Of a DNA stretch of 64,000 bases, positions 7,724 to 15,557 are shown piece after piece. A program made the position numbers and the translations under genes. The stretch lies in NCBI GenBank assembly GCA_048268105.1, contig JBLWWH010000001.1, positions 62,001 through 126,000 on the forward strand, written 5' to 3'. Source of the stretch: Profundicola sp048268105. Its GTDB lineage: Bacteria > Bacteroidota > Bacteroidia > Flavobacteriales > Weeksellaceae. The number at the start of each line of letters is the position of its first letter. Within the stretch, counting starts at the first letter, position 1. Below the pieces are notes generated by a model. It saw only the letters and a program-made list of their open reading frames with translations. It did no database searches and was not told where the DNA came from.

Positions 7724-8719
7724 ATGAACAAATTAAAACTCATCGGTTTAACTTTTGTTATGCTATTCTCTGCAACTGCTTTGGCACAAGAGAAAAGTGA
7801 AATTGTTATGACCCAATCTGAGTTAGAATCATTTTTAAATAAGGTTGCTGACGCGAGACGTGCGCAATTAAAAGCTAGAAATGAAGCCAAGAACAAAAGA
7901 GAATTGGCCGAACTTAGATATCAGTACAACAATCAAACGGATGGACGTGGTGCAACGAGAGAAATCTCTAATTACGAAATCCTACGAGAGATAGATCGAT
8001 TAAATGCAAGATTAGATTTAGTAACAGGACGCAGTAATGATGGGTTCATTGCGGGAAGACAAGGTAGCAACTCTACCATCGTAGTTCCGGGTGGCTCAAA
8101 CACTACTGGATATGTTCCAACACAAGGTCAGACGCAATATGTACCTGTAAATACAGCTAATACGCAAGATTTAGAAACAGCTAAGGCTATTTGGGAATTG
8201 GAAAGAAGATTGGATTCATTGAAATCAGTTCAAGTTCAATCGAATTTAGTTCCTAAAGATAAGCCAGTCAACCAACAACAGACGCCAAGTCAAGAGTTGG
8301 CTGATTTGAAAAGCCAGTTTCAATCCTTAGAACAAAGATTAGAAAATGCTGAAACTCCAGTAGAGAGAAGATCTCTATTAGAGGAACTTTTGGCGAAGTT
8401 TAAAAACTTCAAAAAGCAAGTGTTTTTCGCCAATAACTCTGAGGAATTGAGTCCTAATGATTTTGCTTATATTCAAGATGTAACCGAAGTTCTTAAACAA
8501 TACCCAGAACTATCTGTTGTATTAGAAGGATGGGCAAGTACAAGAGGTAACGCTGATTACAACAAACAACTTTCTATGCGTAGAGCAGAAAGTGTTGAGC
8601 GTGCCTTATTAAGCAATGGCATTTCTCCTGCGAGAATTGTTTCATCTTTCAGAGGAGAAGATAAAACCTCTTCTGAAGCTATGGCTAGACGTGTTGACAT
8701 GTCGATCATATTGAAATAA
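7724..8719 (+). CDS. OmpA family protein with C-terminal peptidoglycan-binding domain
   Basis: This 331-residue protein has a signal peptide ending near ATALA-QEK (about 1-21). The N-terminal half is helical with predicted coiled-coil stretches (about 25-90 and 140-210) and a Gly/Ser/Gln-rich linker. The C-terminal 100 residues are an OmpA-like domain: VFFANNSEELSPNDF, EGWASTRGNADYNKQLSMRRAESV, then ARRVDMSI. The NxxLSxxRAxxV and RRV pattern binds peptidoglycan. It has no barrel of its own, and the gene just upstream supplies barrels, so the two may act as a split OmpA system. A terminator follows at 8741. Confidence 0.85.
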   Translation: MNKLKLIGLTFVMLFSATALAQEKSEIVMTQSELESFLNKVADARRAQLKARNEAKNKRELAELRYQYNNQTDGRGATREISNYEILREIDRLNARLDLVTGRSNDGFIAGRQGSNSTIVVPGGSNTTGYVPTQGQTQYVPVNTANTQDLETAKAIWELERRLDSLKSVQVQSNLVPKDKPVNQQQTPSQELADLKSQFQSLEQRLENAETPVERRSLLEELLAKFKNFKKQVFFANNSEELSPNDFAYIQDVTEVLKQYPELSVVLEGWASTRGNADYNKQLSMRRAESVERALLSNGISPARIVSSFRGEDKTSSEAMARRVDMSIILK

Positions 8720-8740
8720 GTAATTTATTTTAAATACATT

Positions 8741-8773
8741 AACTGTCTTGCTCTGCAAGGCAGTTTTTTTTTG
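8741..8773 (+). terminator. Terminator after the OmpA-family gene
   Basis: AACTGTCTTG (8741-8750) pairs with CAAGGCAGTT (8756-8765, one G-T pair) and is followed by a long T run. Confidence 0.85.
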
Positions 8774-8846
8774 TTTTAAACTTTTGAAATTAAGATTTTA
8801 AAAATCATTAAAACACCTAATAATTCGCAGAATTAAATTTTCATTT

Positions 8847-8854
8847 TAACTTTG
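8847..8854 (+). promoter_or_regulatory. -7 promoter box (TAACTTTG) of aat
   Basis: TAACTTTG matches the TAnnTTTG consensus and sits 7 bases before the ATG at 8862, implying a very short leader. Confidence 0.5.
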
Positions 8855-8861
8855 TACTTAT

Positions 8862-9506
8862 ATGATATTTCTACAAGATCATCAAGCTTTTCCTCCAGTT
8901 GCCCAAGCCAACAACGAGGGTATTTTGGCGGTAAGCATAAACTTGTCTATTGTGCGACTTTTGGAGGCATATCACAAAGGTATTTTTCCATGGTATAATG
9001 CAGACGAGCCTGTATTGTGGTGGTCACCCGACCCTAGAATGGTTTTATTTCCGGAGGAGCTAAAAATTAGCAAGTCAATGCGCAAAATATTTCGTGACGA
9101 GTTATTTAAGATTACTTATAACCAGGATTTCAAAGCAGTCATCGAAAATTGTAGGGATATTCCACGTGCAGGACAAGACGGAACATGGATTTCAGATGAA
9201 ATTATAGCCTATTACACACATCTATTTAATCTAGGTTGGGTTCAGTCTGTTGAGGTTTGGAACCAAGAAGGAAAACTAGTGGGTGGCCTTTATGGCGTTT
9301 TGGTAGATCGTGTTTTTTGTGGAGAAAGCATGTTTGCTAAAGAAAGTAATGCTTCAAAGGCAGGATTTATATCTTTCATTCAGGATTTTCAAAATGAGAT
9401 AGATTTAATCGACTGCCAAATTTATACTAATCATTTAGCTTCTTTAGGCGCTAGGTTGATTCCCAGAAAAGAATACTTAGAATATCTTCCAGAGTTTATG
9501 ATTTAG
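8862..9506 (+). CDS. aat: Leucyl/phenylalanyl-tRNA--protein transferase
   Basis: This 214-residue enzyme transfers Leu or Phe from charged tRNA to N-terminal Lys or Arg of proteins, feeding the ClpS/ClpAP N-end-rule pathway. Family landmarks are LLEAYHKGIFPWYN (33-46), WWSPDPRMVLFP, the GQDGTWI segment, GLYGVLVDRVFCGESMF and the C-terminal YTNHLASLGARLIPRKEYL. The length is typical. It stands alone on this strand, has its own promoter box, and its last 11 bases overlap the 3' end of the convergent lipoprotein gene. Confidence 0.95.
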   Translation: MIFLQDHQAFPPVAQANNEGILAVSINLSIVRLLEAYHKGIFPWYNADEPVLWWSPDPRMVLFPEELKISKSMRKIFRDELFKITYNQDFKAVIENCRDIPRAGQDGTWISDEIIAYYTHLFNLGWVQSVEVWNQEGKLVGGLYGVLVDRVFCGESMFAKESNASKAGFISFIQDFQNEIDLIDCQIYTNHLASLGARLIPRKEYLEYLPEFMI

Positions 9507-10161
9507 AACCAAAAAATGTAATCATTTTATCTCGAATTTCGGCTTCAATATATTCAGCATAACTGATATAATACTCCCCCGTGGGCTTTACCAAAATAAA
9601 GCAACCATAGGGTACATCAATAATAGAAAATATATTTCTTATCCTTTCCTCTTTGTCTTCTAGCCAATTAATTTGTGCGTTTGCCGTAGTAAAGTTTGGA
9701 TTGAACTTTGGAGCATAAACACTAAATTGAGAGATGCTGGGTGCTTGTCTAATGCTTGTTATAAAAGGTTCGCTTAGTAAGCGCCAATTATCGTTTTGAA
9801 AATAGATAGCATTTCGCCGACTAGGTAGTGGTTTTGTGTTCAAGGTTGATAAATAGTTTAACACTAAATATTGATCTGGTGACACCATAGTCCCCTGCAT
9901 TTTACTAAGACTTCTATATAATGTTCTTACCTGCTGAGCAGAAATTTTTGATTCATAATTGATTGGCATAAGTTGCTTAATAGTCCCTGAATCCGTTTTT
10001 TGTGTATTCACTAGAAGACTTTCGCTTGAATTCAATTTTTCCTGAAACTTGTTGAAGTTAATATTCTCCTTTTCTATACCATAAACATAATAATCCGCTT
10101 TGTATTTATTAGAACCGCATCCCAACATGAGGAGAAGTGAGATGGTATAAATAATCTTCAT
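9496..10161 (-). CDS. Hypothetical lipoprotein
   Basis: This 221-residue protein has a lipoprotein signal (MKIIYTISLLLMLGCGS, Cys15 as lipid-modified residue). The rest shows no motif I recognise. It has a central segment with STLNTKPLPSRRNAIYFQN and a C-terminal part predicted to be mixed alpha/beta. It lies downstream of the TonB-dependent receptor, but a hairpin at 10201-10241 separates them, so membership of the iron cluster is doubtful. Its end overlaps the convergent aat gene by 11 bases. Confidence 0.7.
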   Translation of the reverse strand: MKIIYTISLLLMLGCGSNKYKADYYVYGIEKENINFNKFQEKLNSSESLLVNTQKTDSGTIKQLMPINYESKISAQQVRTLYRSLSKMQGTMVSPDQYLVLNYLSTLNTKPLPSRRNAIYFQNDNWRLLSEPFITSIRQAPSISQFSVYAPKFNPNFTTANAQINWLEDKEERIRNIFSIIDVPYGCFILVKPTGEYYISYAEYIEAEIRDKMITFFGSKS

Positions 10162-10197
10162 AATAATTAAATTTGTTTAAAAATATGAAATTTTACG

Positions 10198-10242
10198 AAT
10201 AAAAAAGCGCCTAATTCATAAACAATTAGACGCTTTTAATAA
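10198..10242 (-). terminator. Terminator of the TonB-dependent receptor gene
   Basis: AAAAGCGCCTAATT and AATTAGACGCTTTT form a 14-bp stem with one mismatch around a short loop, flanked by A/T runs on both sides. Confidence 0.75.
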
Positions 10243-10260
10243 AACATGAGGAGTATGTTC

Positions 10261-12696
10261 TTAAAATTTATACATTAATTTTACTGCAAAATTTCTAGGG
10301 TCAATTCTATTAATATATCTATTTCTATAAGCGTTATAACCTATTTCATCGAAGATATTATTTACCAAAAATTGAATTCCATAGTGATTTTTATGATAAG
10401 CAATTTGTGCATTTACCGTTGTATGAGCATTATTGTCCCATGGCTCTAAATCTGGAGTGATTCCGTGGAATGCTGTAAATACATGGTCATTATAGGGTCT
10501 TGCTCCTAGATAATACACACCAGCTCCTAACGAAAGTCCGTTTAAAGCACCTTTTTCGAACATATAATTGGTCCAAAAATTTGCCACATAATCAGGCGTA
10601 TTATTAGGCTTACTTCCATCTACAAATCGAGTACTGTTATTATATTCAGCATCTAAGTAAGAGAATCCAGCCATTACTTCCCAGTTCTTTAAAATTCTAC
10701 CAATTGCTTCTATCTCTACTCCTTGGCGAACATCATTTCCTCCTTTAAAATAATAAGGTAAGTATTCTAAAACACCATCTTCATTGGTTGTAATATCTTG
10801 CATGATCATGTTATTATTTTCAACACGATAAAAAGTAGCATTCAAGCGCAAACGACGTTGAAATAATTCAGATTTGACTCCGAATTCGAATTGATTAGAT
10901 GTTTCCATTCCCAATTCATTTCCATTTATGTCTAATTTAGTAGCACTTCTAGGGTTTGAATTTGTCGTATAAGAGGCAAATAAAGCTAACGGCTTAATAG
11001 GATAAACCATAACACCTACCAATGGATTCCAGGTGTTTCCAGAGCTTTCTGATCTTGTAATGTTATACGCCTGGTCGTCATTGTTCCAAACTGCATTGTC
11101 AGTCTCTGTTTTAAAATTTGAATATCTTATCGCTCCAAAGAATCGTACTAAATCCTTATACTCAACAACATATTGACCTAATGCACCAAATTCATTTGAT
11201 TTATCATCATTAAATCCAGTCATTGTGAAATCCAATGGCGAATTCAAGGTATTTGAGATTTCATCAAATATATCAATTTGGTCAATGCTTACAGATTTAA
11301 ATTTATTTCCATGAACCTTGCTTTGTCTAATATCTGTACCCACTTGCACCAAATGAGTAAAATCACCGGTTTTCAATTCTTTAGCTACCAAGTCAATTTG
11401 TAAAACTCGGTTATCATCTTCACGAGTGTTTGATTTTGCGATTCCTCTATTTAAAATATTAGGTTGCTCTATAATTCCTTCGTCATTGAAAATCTGACTT
11501 AAAGAAGTCATTTCACCGTCTGTATCTAATTGTGAAGCGTAATAACCAGCACGTAAATATAAATTATCACTGAAATCATATTTAGCTGTCAATGCATAAG
11601 ACAAGTTTTTAAAATCATTATAATCAGACTCAAACCCTAAAAATTTATCTTTTGGCAAATCATATATTTCATTGGTTGAATTATCAGGAGAAAAATTTAC
11701 TGTACCAGGATCCGGAGTTCTATGATCGTCTAAATAATCCATTTCTGCAGTGATTGAAAATTTATCAGAAGGCTGCCATTTTACAGACGGATTTATATAC
11801 GTTCGGTTCATCTTATTGCCCTCTCGCCATCCTTCGCCATATTCATATGCCCCATTGATACGAACTGCGATGGTCTGGTTTTTATCCAATACATGATTTA
11901 TATCTAAGGTTGGACGATATTGGTTCCAACTTCCTGCTCTAAATGAAGCATAACCAAAGTTCTCAAATTTAGGCGTTTTAGTTACTAAATTAACAACTCC
12001 TCCTGGAGAACCTAAGTCATTTCCGAAACCTTGTGTAATGGTGGCTGCACCTTTTAAGACTTGAACAGATTCAATACCTTGCATATCCATTAAAAATCCA
12101 CTTCCTCTAAAATCAGAATGCACACGAACACCATTTTTTAAGATTGGAATTCCTCTAAATCCTCTTGACCCTAAACTTTCTCTGGTATTACCATAAGTAG
12201 CATAAGTATATAAACCTGGAGCATTTCTAGTAGCATCCGAAATAGTTAGGATCCCTTGTCGCTCGATTACTTTCTCTGAAATAGTTGTAATAGTCTGAAT
12301 ATTTTCAGTTGGCTTTAGTGGTAAACGTGTAATCTGATCTAATTTCTCTGGTTGTTTGTTTACGCTACCAAAAAGTTGAACATTCGATAATTGAACGATA
12401 TCTTCTAATATAAAATTATGGGTAATCTTCTCGTCTGCTTCTACTTCTATATGTACTGTTTGTAGAGTCAAACCATTATTTCCAACAAATAAATCATACT
12501 CACCTGGAATTAATTCTAAACTATAGCTTCCATCGGTTTCCGTATTTATCCTTTGGCTTGTTGGCTCCGTCCATATAGTATACAATTCTAAGCCATCATT
12601 TTCGATGTTTACAACTTTTCCCATTACTGTACCATGTTGTGCTAAGCATGGTGATAGTGCTAAAATTAAAGCTACTACTAATAATATTTTTGTCAT
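10261..12696 (-). CDS. TonB-dependent siderophore receptor
   Basis: This 811-residue outer-membrane receptor takes up ferric siderophores using TonB energy. The signal peptide is about 1-19. A CarboxypepD_reg-like beta-sandwich, common in Bacteroidota receptors, spans about 21-95. The plug (about 125-240) includes TISDATRNAPGLYTYATYGN, SRGFRG and GIESVQVLKGAATITQGFG, then GGVVNLVTKTP. A 22-strand-type barrel runs to the terminal VKLMYKF. The substrate cannot be read from sequence. The PepSY membrane protein lies directly upstream on the same strand. Two Fur-like boxes and a TATATTTG promoter box precede the gene, so iron repression is likely. Confidence 0.92.
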   Translation of the reverse strand: MTKILLVVALILALSPCLAQHGTVMGKVVNIENDGLELYTIWTEPTSQRINTETDGSYSLELIPGEYDLFVGNNGLTLQTVHIEVEADEKITHNFILEDIVQLSNVQLFGSVNKQPEKLDQITRLPLKPTENIQTITTISEKVIERQGILTISDATRNAPGLYTYATYGNTRESLGSRGFRGIPILKNGVRVHSDFRGSGFLMDMQGIESVQVLKGAATITQGFGNDLGSPGGVVNLVTKTPKFENFGYASFRAGSWNQYRPTLDINHVLDKNQTIAVRINGAYEYGEGWREGNKMNRTYINPSVKWQPSDKFSITAEMDYLDDHRTPDPGTVNFSPDNSTNEIYDLPKDKFLGFESDYNDFKNLSYALTAKYDFSDNLYLRAGYYASQLDTDGEMTSLSQIFNDEGIIEQPNILNRGIAKSNTREDDNRVLQIDLVAKELKTGDFTHLVQVGTDIRQSKVHGNKFKSVSIDQIDIFDEISNTLNSPLDFTMTGFNDDKSNEFGALGQYVVEYKDLVRFFGAIRYSNFKTETDNAVWNNDDQAYNITRSESSGNTWNPLVGVMVYPIKPLALFASYTTNSNPRSATKLDINGNELGMETSNQFEFGVKSELFQRRLRLNATFYRVENNNMIMQDITTNEDGVLEYLPYYFKGGNDVRQGVEIEAIGRILKNWEVMAGFSYLDAEYNNSTRFVDGSKPNNTPDYVANFWTNYMFEKGALNGLSLGAGVYYLGARPYNDHVFTAFHGITPDLEPWDNNAHTTVNAQIAYHKNHYGIQFLVNNIFDEIGYNAYRNRYINRIDPRNFAVKLMYKF

Positions 12697-12697
12697 T

Positions 12698-12716
12698 ATT
12701 TTAATTTATTCTAAAT
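12698..12716 (-). promoter_or_regulatory. Candidate Fur box in the TonB-receptor leader
   Basis: ATTTTAATTTATTCTAAAT matches 16 of 19 positions of ATTTAGAATTATTCTAAAT, the Fur box I recall for Flavobacteriales. It lies between the -7 box and the ATG of the receptor. AT-richness raises the chance of false matches. Confidence 0.4.
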
Positions 12717-12722
12717 AAAGGA

Positions 12723-12730
12723 CAAATATA
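12723..12730 (-). promoter_or_regulatory. -7 promoter box (TATATTTG) of the TonB receptor
   Basis: On the minus strand TATATTTG fits TAnnTTTG and lies 26 bases before the ATG at 12696. It is flanked by two Fur-like boxes. Confidence 0.5.
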
Positions 12731-12768
12731 TGTTTCTGAAATAAATTAAAAAATGGATCGTTAAGTTT

Positions 12769-12787
12769 ATTTAGACTATTTCTAATT
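12769..12787 (-). promoter_or_regulatory. Second candidate Fur box upstream of the TonB receptor
   Basis: ATTTAGACTATTTCTAATT matches 15 of 19 positions of the Fur-like consensus and keeps the inverted TTTAGA...TCTAA halves. It is about 38 bases upstream of the -7 box. Confidence 0.4.
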
Positions 12788-12837
12788 TGAGAATGTATAA
12801 CATTGACTTACAAGCACTAAAATCTTTATGATTTAAA

Positions 12838-13980
12838 TCATAAACTAAAATTCTTGCAATTTTTCTTCTTTTTCCACCATTTTTTGCGGTTGGCCCAAAT
12901 TAAGAAACCTGTAATAGGAAGTAAGGAAGCAATGATCGAAGTAATGAAGAATATAATTTTATTAAGTGGACCGAATAGATATCCCATGTGCAAATCATGT
13001 ATTGATTTAGCCACTTTCTGATTGAAAGGAAGAGAAGAGAACATTTGAACTTCTACTAGTTCTGCAGTATGTTGATTATAATAAAATTTATCGGGTAAAC
13101 TAAGGCTTGCGAAACCTGTATGGTAAGCACTTACTTCCATCGCCTTAGAAGGATTTTTAGGTATTCCAATCGCAAGTTTGTCATATTGGGATAAATCTGT
13201 TTCTATCGTTGAAATCAAAGAATTCAATGATATGGATGGATTAGGACCATCTTCGATAGGAATCTCAGTTTTTGAACGATCGAAAACTTGTGTTCCTATC
13301 ATTTTGCTCACACCATCTTTGTACCATTCAAATGACCAGAATAAGCCTGTAAGTCCCATGATCAATAAAAATAGAGATGCATATAAACCAAATGCACTAT
13401 GAAAATCATGGTTGATTCTTTTCCAATTAGAACGCCATTTAATTTTAAACCCTTTTTTATAATTTTTTAATTTTTTGGGAAACCAAATCACTAGACCTGT
13501 AAGAAGCGCAATAACAAAAGCTATCGTAAAAAATCCAACAATCGGACGACCCACGGCTGTGTCCATCAGAAACCACCGATGAAGTTTAAAATTAAACATA
13601 AAAAAATCCTTACCAACTAAGGTTTTTGCATTTCCAAGAATCTGTGAAGTGTAGGGATTAACAAATACTGTCTCCGGTCTACCTTTCTCGTCTGATTTTC
13701 TCACGGCAAACTGCCAAGCTTTTGATTTATCAATATCTTTTCTGATGCTTAAAACACTTTTGTTAGTTTCGTTCTCCACATGAGAAATCAAAGATGTAAC
13801 GTCAACGGCGTCTATTTGTGGTTCAATATGATAAACCTCCTTATTCAATACTTGAATTACATCATCTTGATAAACCAGAATTGTACCAGTTAAACAAATC
13901 ACAAAAATAAAAAGACCTCCAATGATTCCAATCCAAAGGTGTACAATTCTAAACCATTCTCGCCATGTTTTCCACTTCAT
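12838..13980 (-). CDS. PepSY-associated transmembrane protein (iron-regulated, PiuB-like)
   Basis: This 380-residue inner-membrane protein of the PepSY_TM family is often found beside siderophore receptors and proposed to reduce or release siderophore iron. Four membrane segments are visible: about 13-38, 146-168, 194-216 and 334-362. Periplasmic PepSY-like parts lie between them. Histidines near the membrane (HLW, FKLHRW, HDFHSAFG, HDLHMGY) could bind heme or metal, as in related reductases; that is inference. The C-terminus is basic (NRKKWWKKKKNC). It lies upstream of the TonB receptor with a 141-base gap that contains the receptor's own promoter. Two Fur-like boxes precede its start. Confidence 0.88.
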   Translation of the reverse strand: MKWKTWREWFRIVHLWIGIIGGLFIFVICLTGTILVYQDDVIQVLNKEVYHIEPQIDAVDVTSLISHVENETNKSVLSIRKDIDKSKAWQFAVRKSDEKGRPETVFVNPYTSQILGNAKTLVGKDFFMFNFKLHRWFLMDTAVGRPIVGFFTIAFVIALLTGLVIWFPKKLKNYKKGFKIKWRSNWKRINHDFHSAFGLYASLFLLIMGLTGLFWSFEWYKDGVSKMIGTQVFDRSKTEIPIEDGPNPSISLNSLISTIETDLSQYDKLAIGIPKNPSKAMEVSAYHTGFASLSLPDKFYYNQHTAELVEVQMFSSLPFNQKVAKSIHDLHMGYLFGPLNKIIFFITSIIASLLPITGFLIWANRKKWWKKKKNCKNFSL

Positions 13981-13989
13981 CTTATTTTT

Positions 13990-14008
13990 ATTTAGATTAA
14001 TTTAAAAT
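13990..14008 (-). promoter_or_regulatory. Candidate Fur box upstream of the PepSY gene
   Basis: ATTTAGATTAATTTAAAAT matches 15 of 19 positions of ATTTAGAATTATTCTAAAT and lies 10 bases before the ATG at 13980. Confidence 0.4.
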
Positions 14009-14053
14009 ACAAATCTATTAAAATAAACTATTCAACAACGAATTGAACTCATT

Positions 14054-14072
14054 ATTTTAATTAATCTAAAAA
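14054..14072 (-). promoter_or_regulatory. Second candidate Fur-like site upstream of the PepSY gene
   Basis: ATTTTAATTAATCTAAAAA resembles the reverse complement of the site at 13990-14008 (ATTTTAAATTAATCTAAAT) with a one-base slip. Two related sites in one promoter suggest a repeated operator. Confidence 0.3.
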
Positions 14073-14082
14073 AGTAATGAAG

Positions 14083-14112
14083 AACAAAAGCCCTAAATTT
14101 CTTTAGGGCTTA
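14083..14112 (-). terminator. Terminator of purN
   Basis: AAGCCCTAAA (14088-14097) and TTTAGGGCTT (14102-14111) form a perfect 10-bp stem with a 4-base loop, followed on the minus strand by TTTTGTT. Confidence 0.85.
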
Positions 14113-14134
14113 CTATTATAACATGATATTTTGA

Positions 14135-14704
14135 TCATGACTGTTTATCAGCCAGTTTCTGAATTGCCTTTAATAATAATGGTTTTTCGATTTCAGATAT
14201 TTTTTGTTGAAGCCATTCTAAACCTGCTTCAGCAGGAATCTCAAATGATTCTTGTAGGATGATTTCTCCTTCGTCAACTCCACTAGATACATAGTGTATT
14301 GTTGCGCCAGATTCCTTTTCATGGTTTGCTAGAACAGCTTTATGCACCTTAGCGCCATACATTCCCATTCCACCGTATTTTGGCAAAAGGGATGGATGTA
14401 GATTAATGATTTTCTTGTCCCATTTAGCACAGAATTTTTCATTTAAAATGGATAAAAATCCAGCGAGAACAATTAAATCTACTTTTTCATTTAAGCAAAT
14501 TTCATCAATTTCAGAAGATAGAGCTTCGCCTCTCTCTACAAACCAAGTTGGTAACTCAGCGTCAAGCGCTCTTTCTAATCCATAACAATTTCTATCTGCA
14601 ATAACAGCAACTATTTCCACATGCTTTAAGTCCTTGGAAGCCACAGCATCAATAATCGCTTGTAGATTCGATCCAGAACCTGAAATTAATACAGCTATTC
14701 TCAT
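14135..14704 (-). CDS. purN: Phosphoribosylglycinamide formyltransferase 1
   Basis: This 189-residue enzyme uses 10-formyl-tetrahydrofolate to formylate GAR in purine synthesis. Landmarks are SGSGSNLQAIIDA (8-20, phosphate loop), the catalytic block NLHPSLLPKYGG (Asn and His near 102-104), and GVDEGEIILQ with the catalytic Asp. The protein is a little shorter than the 200-212 residues usual in enterobacteria. It is followed by its own terminator. The gap to the upstream XRE gene is 61 bases, so it may be read through from that gene or have its own promoter. Confidence 0.94.
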   Translation of the reverse strand: MRIAVLISGSGSNLQAIIDAVASKDLKHVEIVAVIADRNCYGLERALDAELPTWFVERGEALSSEIDEICLNEKVDLIVLAGFLSILNEKFCAKWDKKIINLHPSLLPKYGGMGMYGAKVHKAVLANHEKESGATIHYVSSGVDEGEIILQESFEIPAEAGLEWLQQKISEIEKPLLLKAIQKLADKQS

Positions 14705-14765
14705 ACTTTTGAATTGAAGCGCAAATTACAAAATCATCCAAAACTTAATCGAGAAGATTCATATT

Positions 14766-15320
14766 TTATCTAAAAAATGGATATTTAAGATAACGACCCT
14801 TATTGGCTTGAAAGCCTGCATAAAAAGCATATATATAATTCAAGCCACTCAGTAATAAGAATAATATAAACCCATAACTATTGTGTTCTGGATACATATG
14901 GTTTAATTTAAAAAACATGGTCATAACCAATATTGAGAAAGTTACTAAGGAGATAATTATTTGATTATAAACTAAATGTTTACCAATTTTATCGGCATGT
15001 TTAATTTTAGACTTATTGGTGATCCAAAATATTAATGGCAAAATAATATTTCCCAAAGGAAGTGCTAGACCAGAAATGATAGAGAAATACATCCAGCTCA
15101 ATATTCTTGTATCCTCAGTTTGATTAAACTCCAAAACATCCTCTGCTTGAATACCCAAAGCTTCACAAATAAGCTGAAGGGTTTTTCCATGTGGGCTATT
15201 TTGGTGTTTTTCTATGCGCTGAACTGTTCGTATACTTACACCTGACTTATTCGCTAACTCTTCTTGAGAAAAACCTTTAGAAATTCTAAAATTTTTAATT
15301 CTATCACCTACCTGTTCCAT
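14766..15320 (-). CDS. XRE-family regulator fused to a membrane domain (DUF4870-like)
   Basis: This 184-residue protein begins with a helix-turn-helix of the XRE/Cro type (about 5-60: FSQEELANKSGVSIRTVQRI). It continues with a membrane part having four hydrophobic segments (about 72-96, 113-133, 140-158 and a short last one). This layout occurs in a common but uncharacterised group of Bacteroidota proteins in which the DNA-binding domain is tethered to the membrane. It probably senses a membrane signal, but its targets are unknown. A -7 box (TAGATTTG) and a pair of direct repeats lie upstream, which may be its own operator. Confidence 0.82.
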   Translation of the reverse strand: MEQVGDRIKNFRISKGFSQEELANKSGVSIRTVQRIEKHQNSPHGKTLQLICEALGIQAEDVLEFNQTEDTRILSWMYFSIISGLALPLGNIILPLIFWITNKSKIKHADKIGKHLVYNQIIISLVTFSILVMTMFFKLNHMYPEHNSYGFILFLLLSGLNYIYAFYAGFQANKGRYLKYPFFR

Positions 15321-15336
15321 ATGGATTAATTTTTCT

Positions 15337-15344
15337 CAAATCTA
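15337..15344 (-). promoter_or_regulatory. -7 promoter box (TAGATTTG) of the XRE gene
   Basis: On the minus strand TAGATTTG fits TAnnTTTG and lies 16 bases before the ATG at 15320. Confidence 0.5.
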
Positions 15345-15384
15345 AAATAAGCACCAATTTTTAAGAAATTTATAGGTTGACAGC

Positions 15385-15404
15385 TTTACGACACTTTTAC
15401 GACA
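15385..15404 (-). promoter_or_regulatory. Tandem TGTCGTAAA repeats, putative operator
   Basis: TTTACGACA occurs twice (15385-15393 and 15396-15404) with a period of exactly 11 bases, one helical turn. Read on the minus strand the unit is TGTCGTAAA. It lies about 41 bases upstream of the -7 box of the XRE gene. The arrangement suits cooperative binding of two regulator molecules on one DNA face. Confidence 0.4.
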
Positions 15405-15557
15405 AGTTTGTTAAACACATGATTTCAAATCATTTGCATTTATTCAATTGAAAATTGAGATATTTCCTCTTGACAAATAATTATCTTTAAATATTGCCTA
15501 ATTACTCATCCCTATGCACTTTCCTCTCTTCATTTTTCATAGCCTTTCTACTCATCC

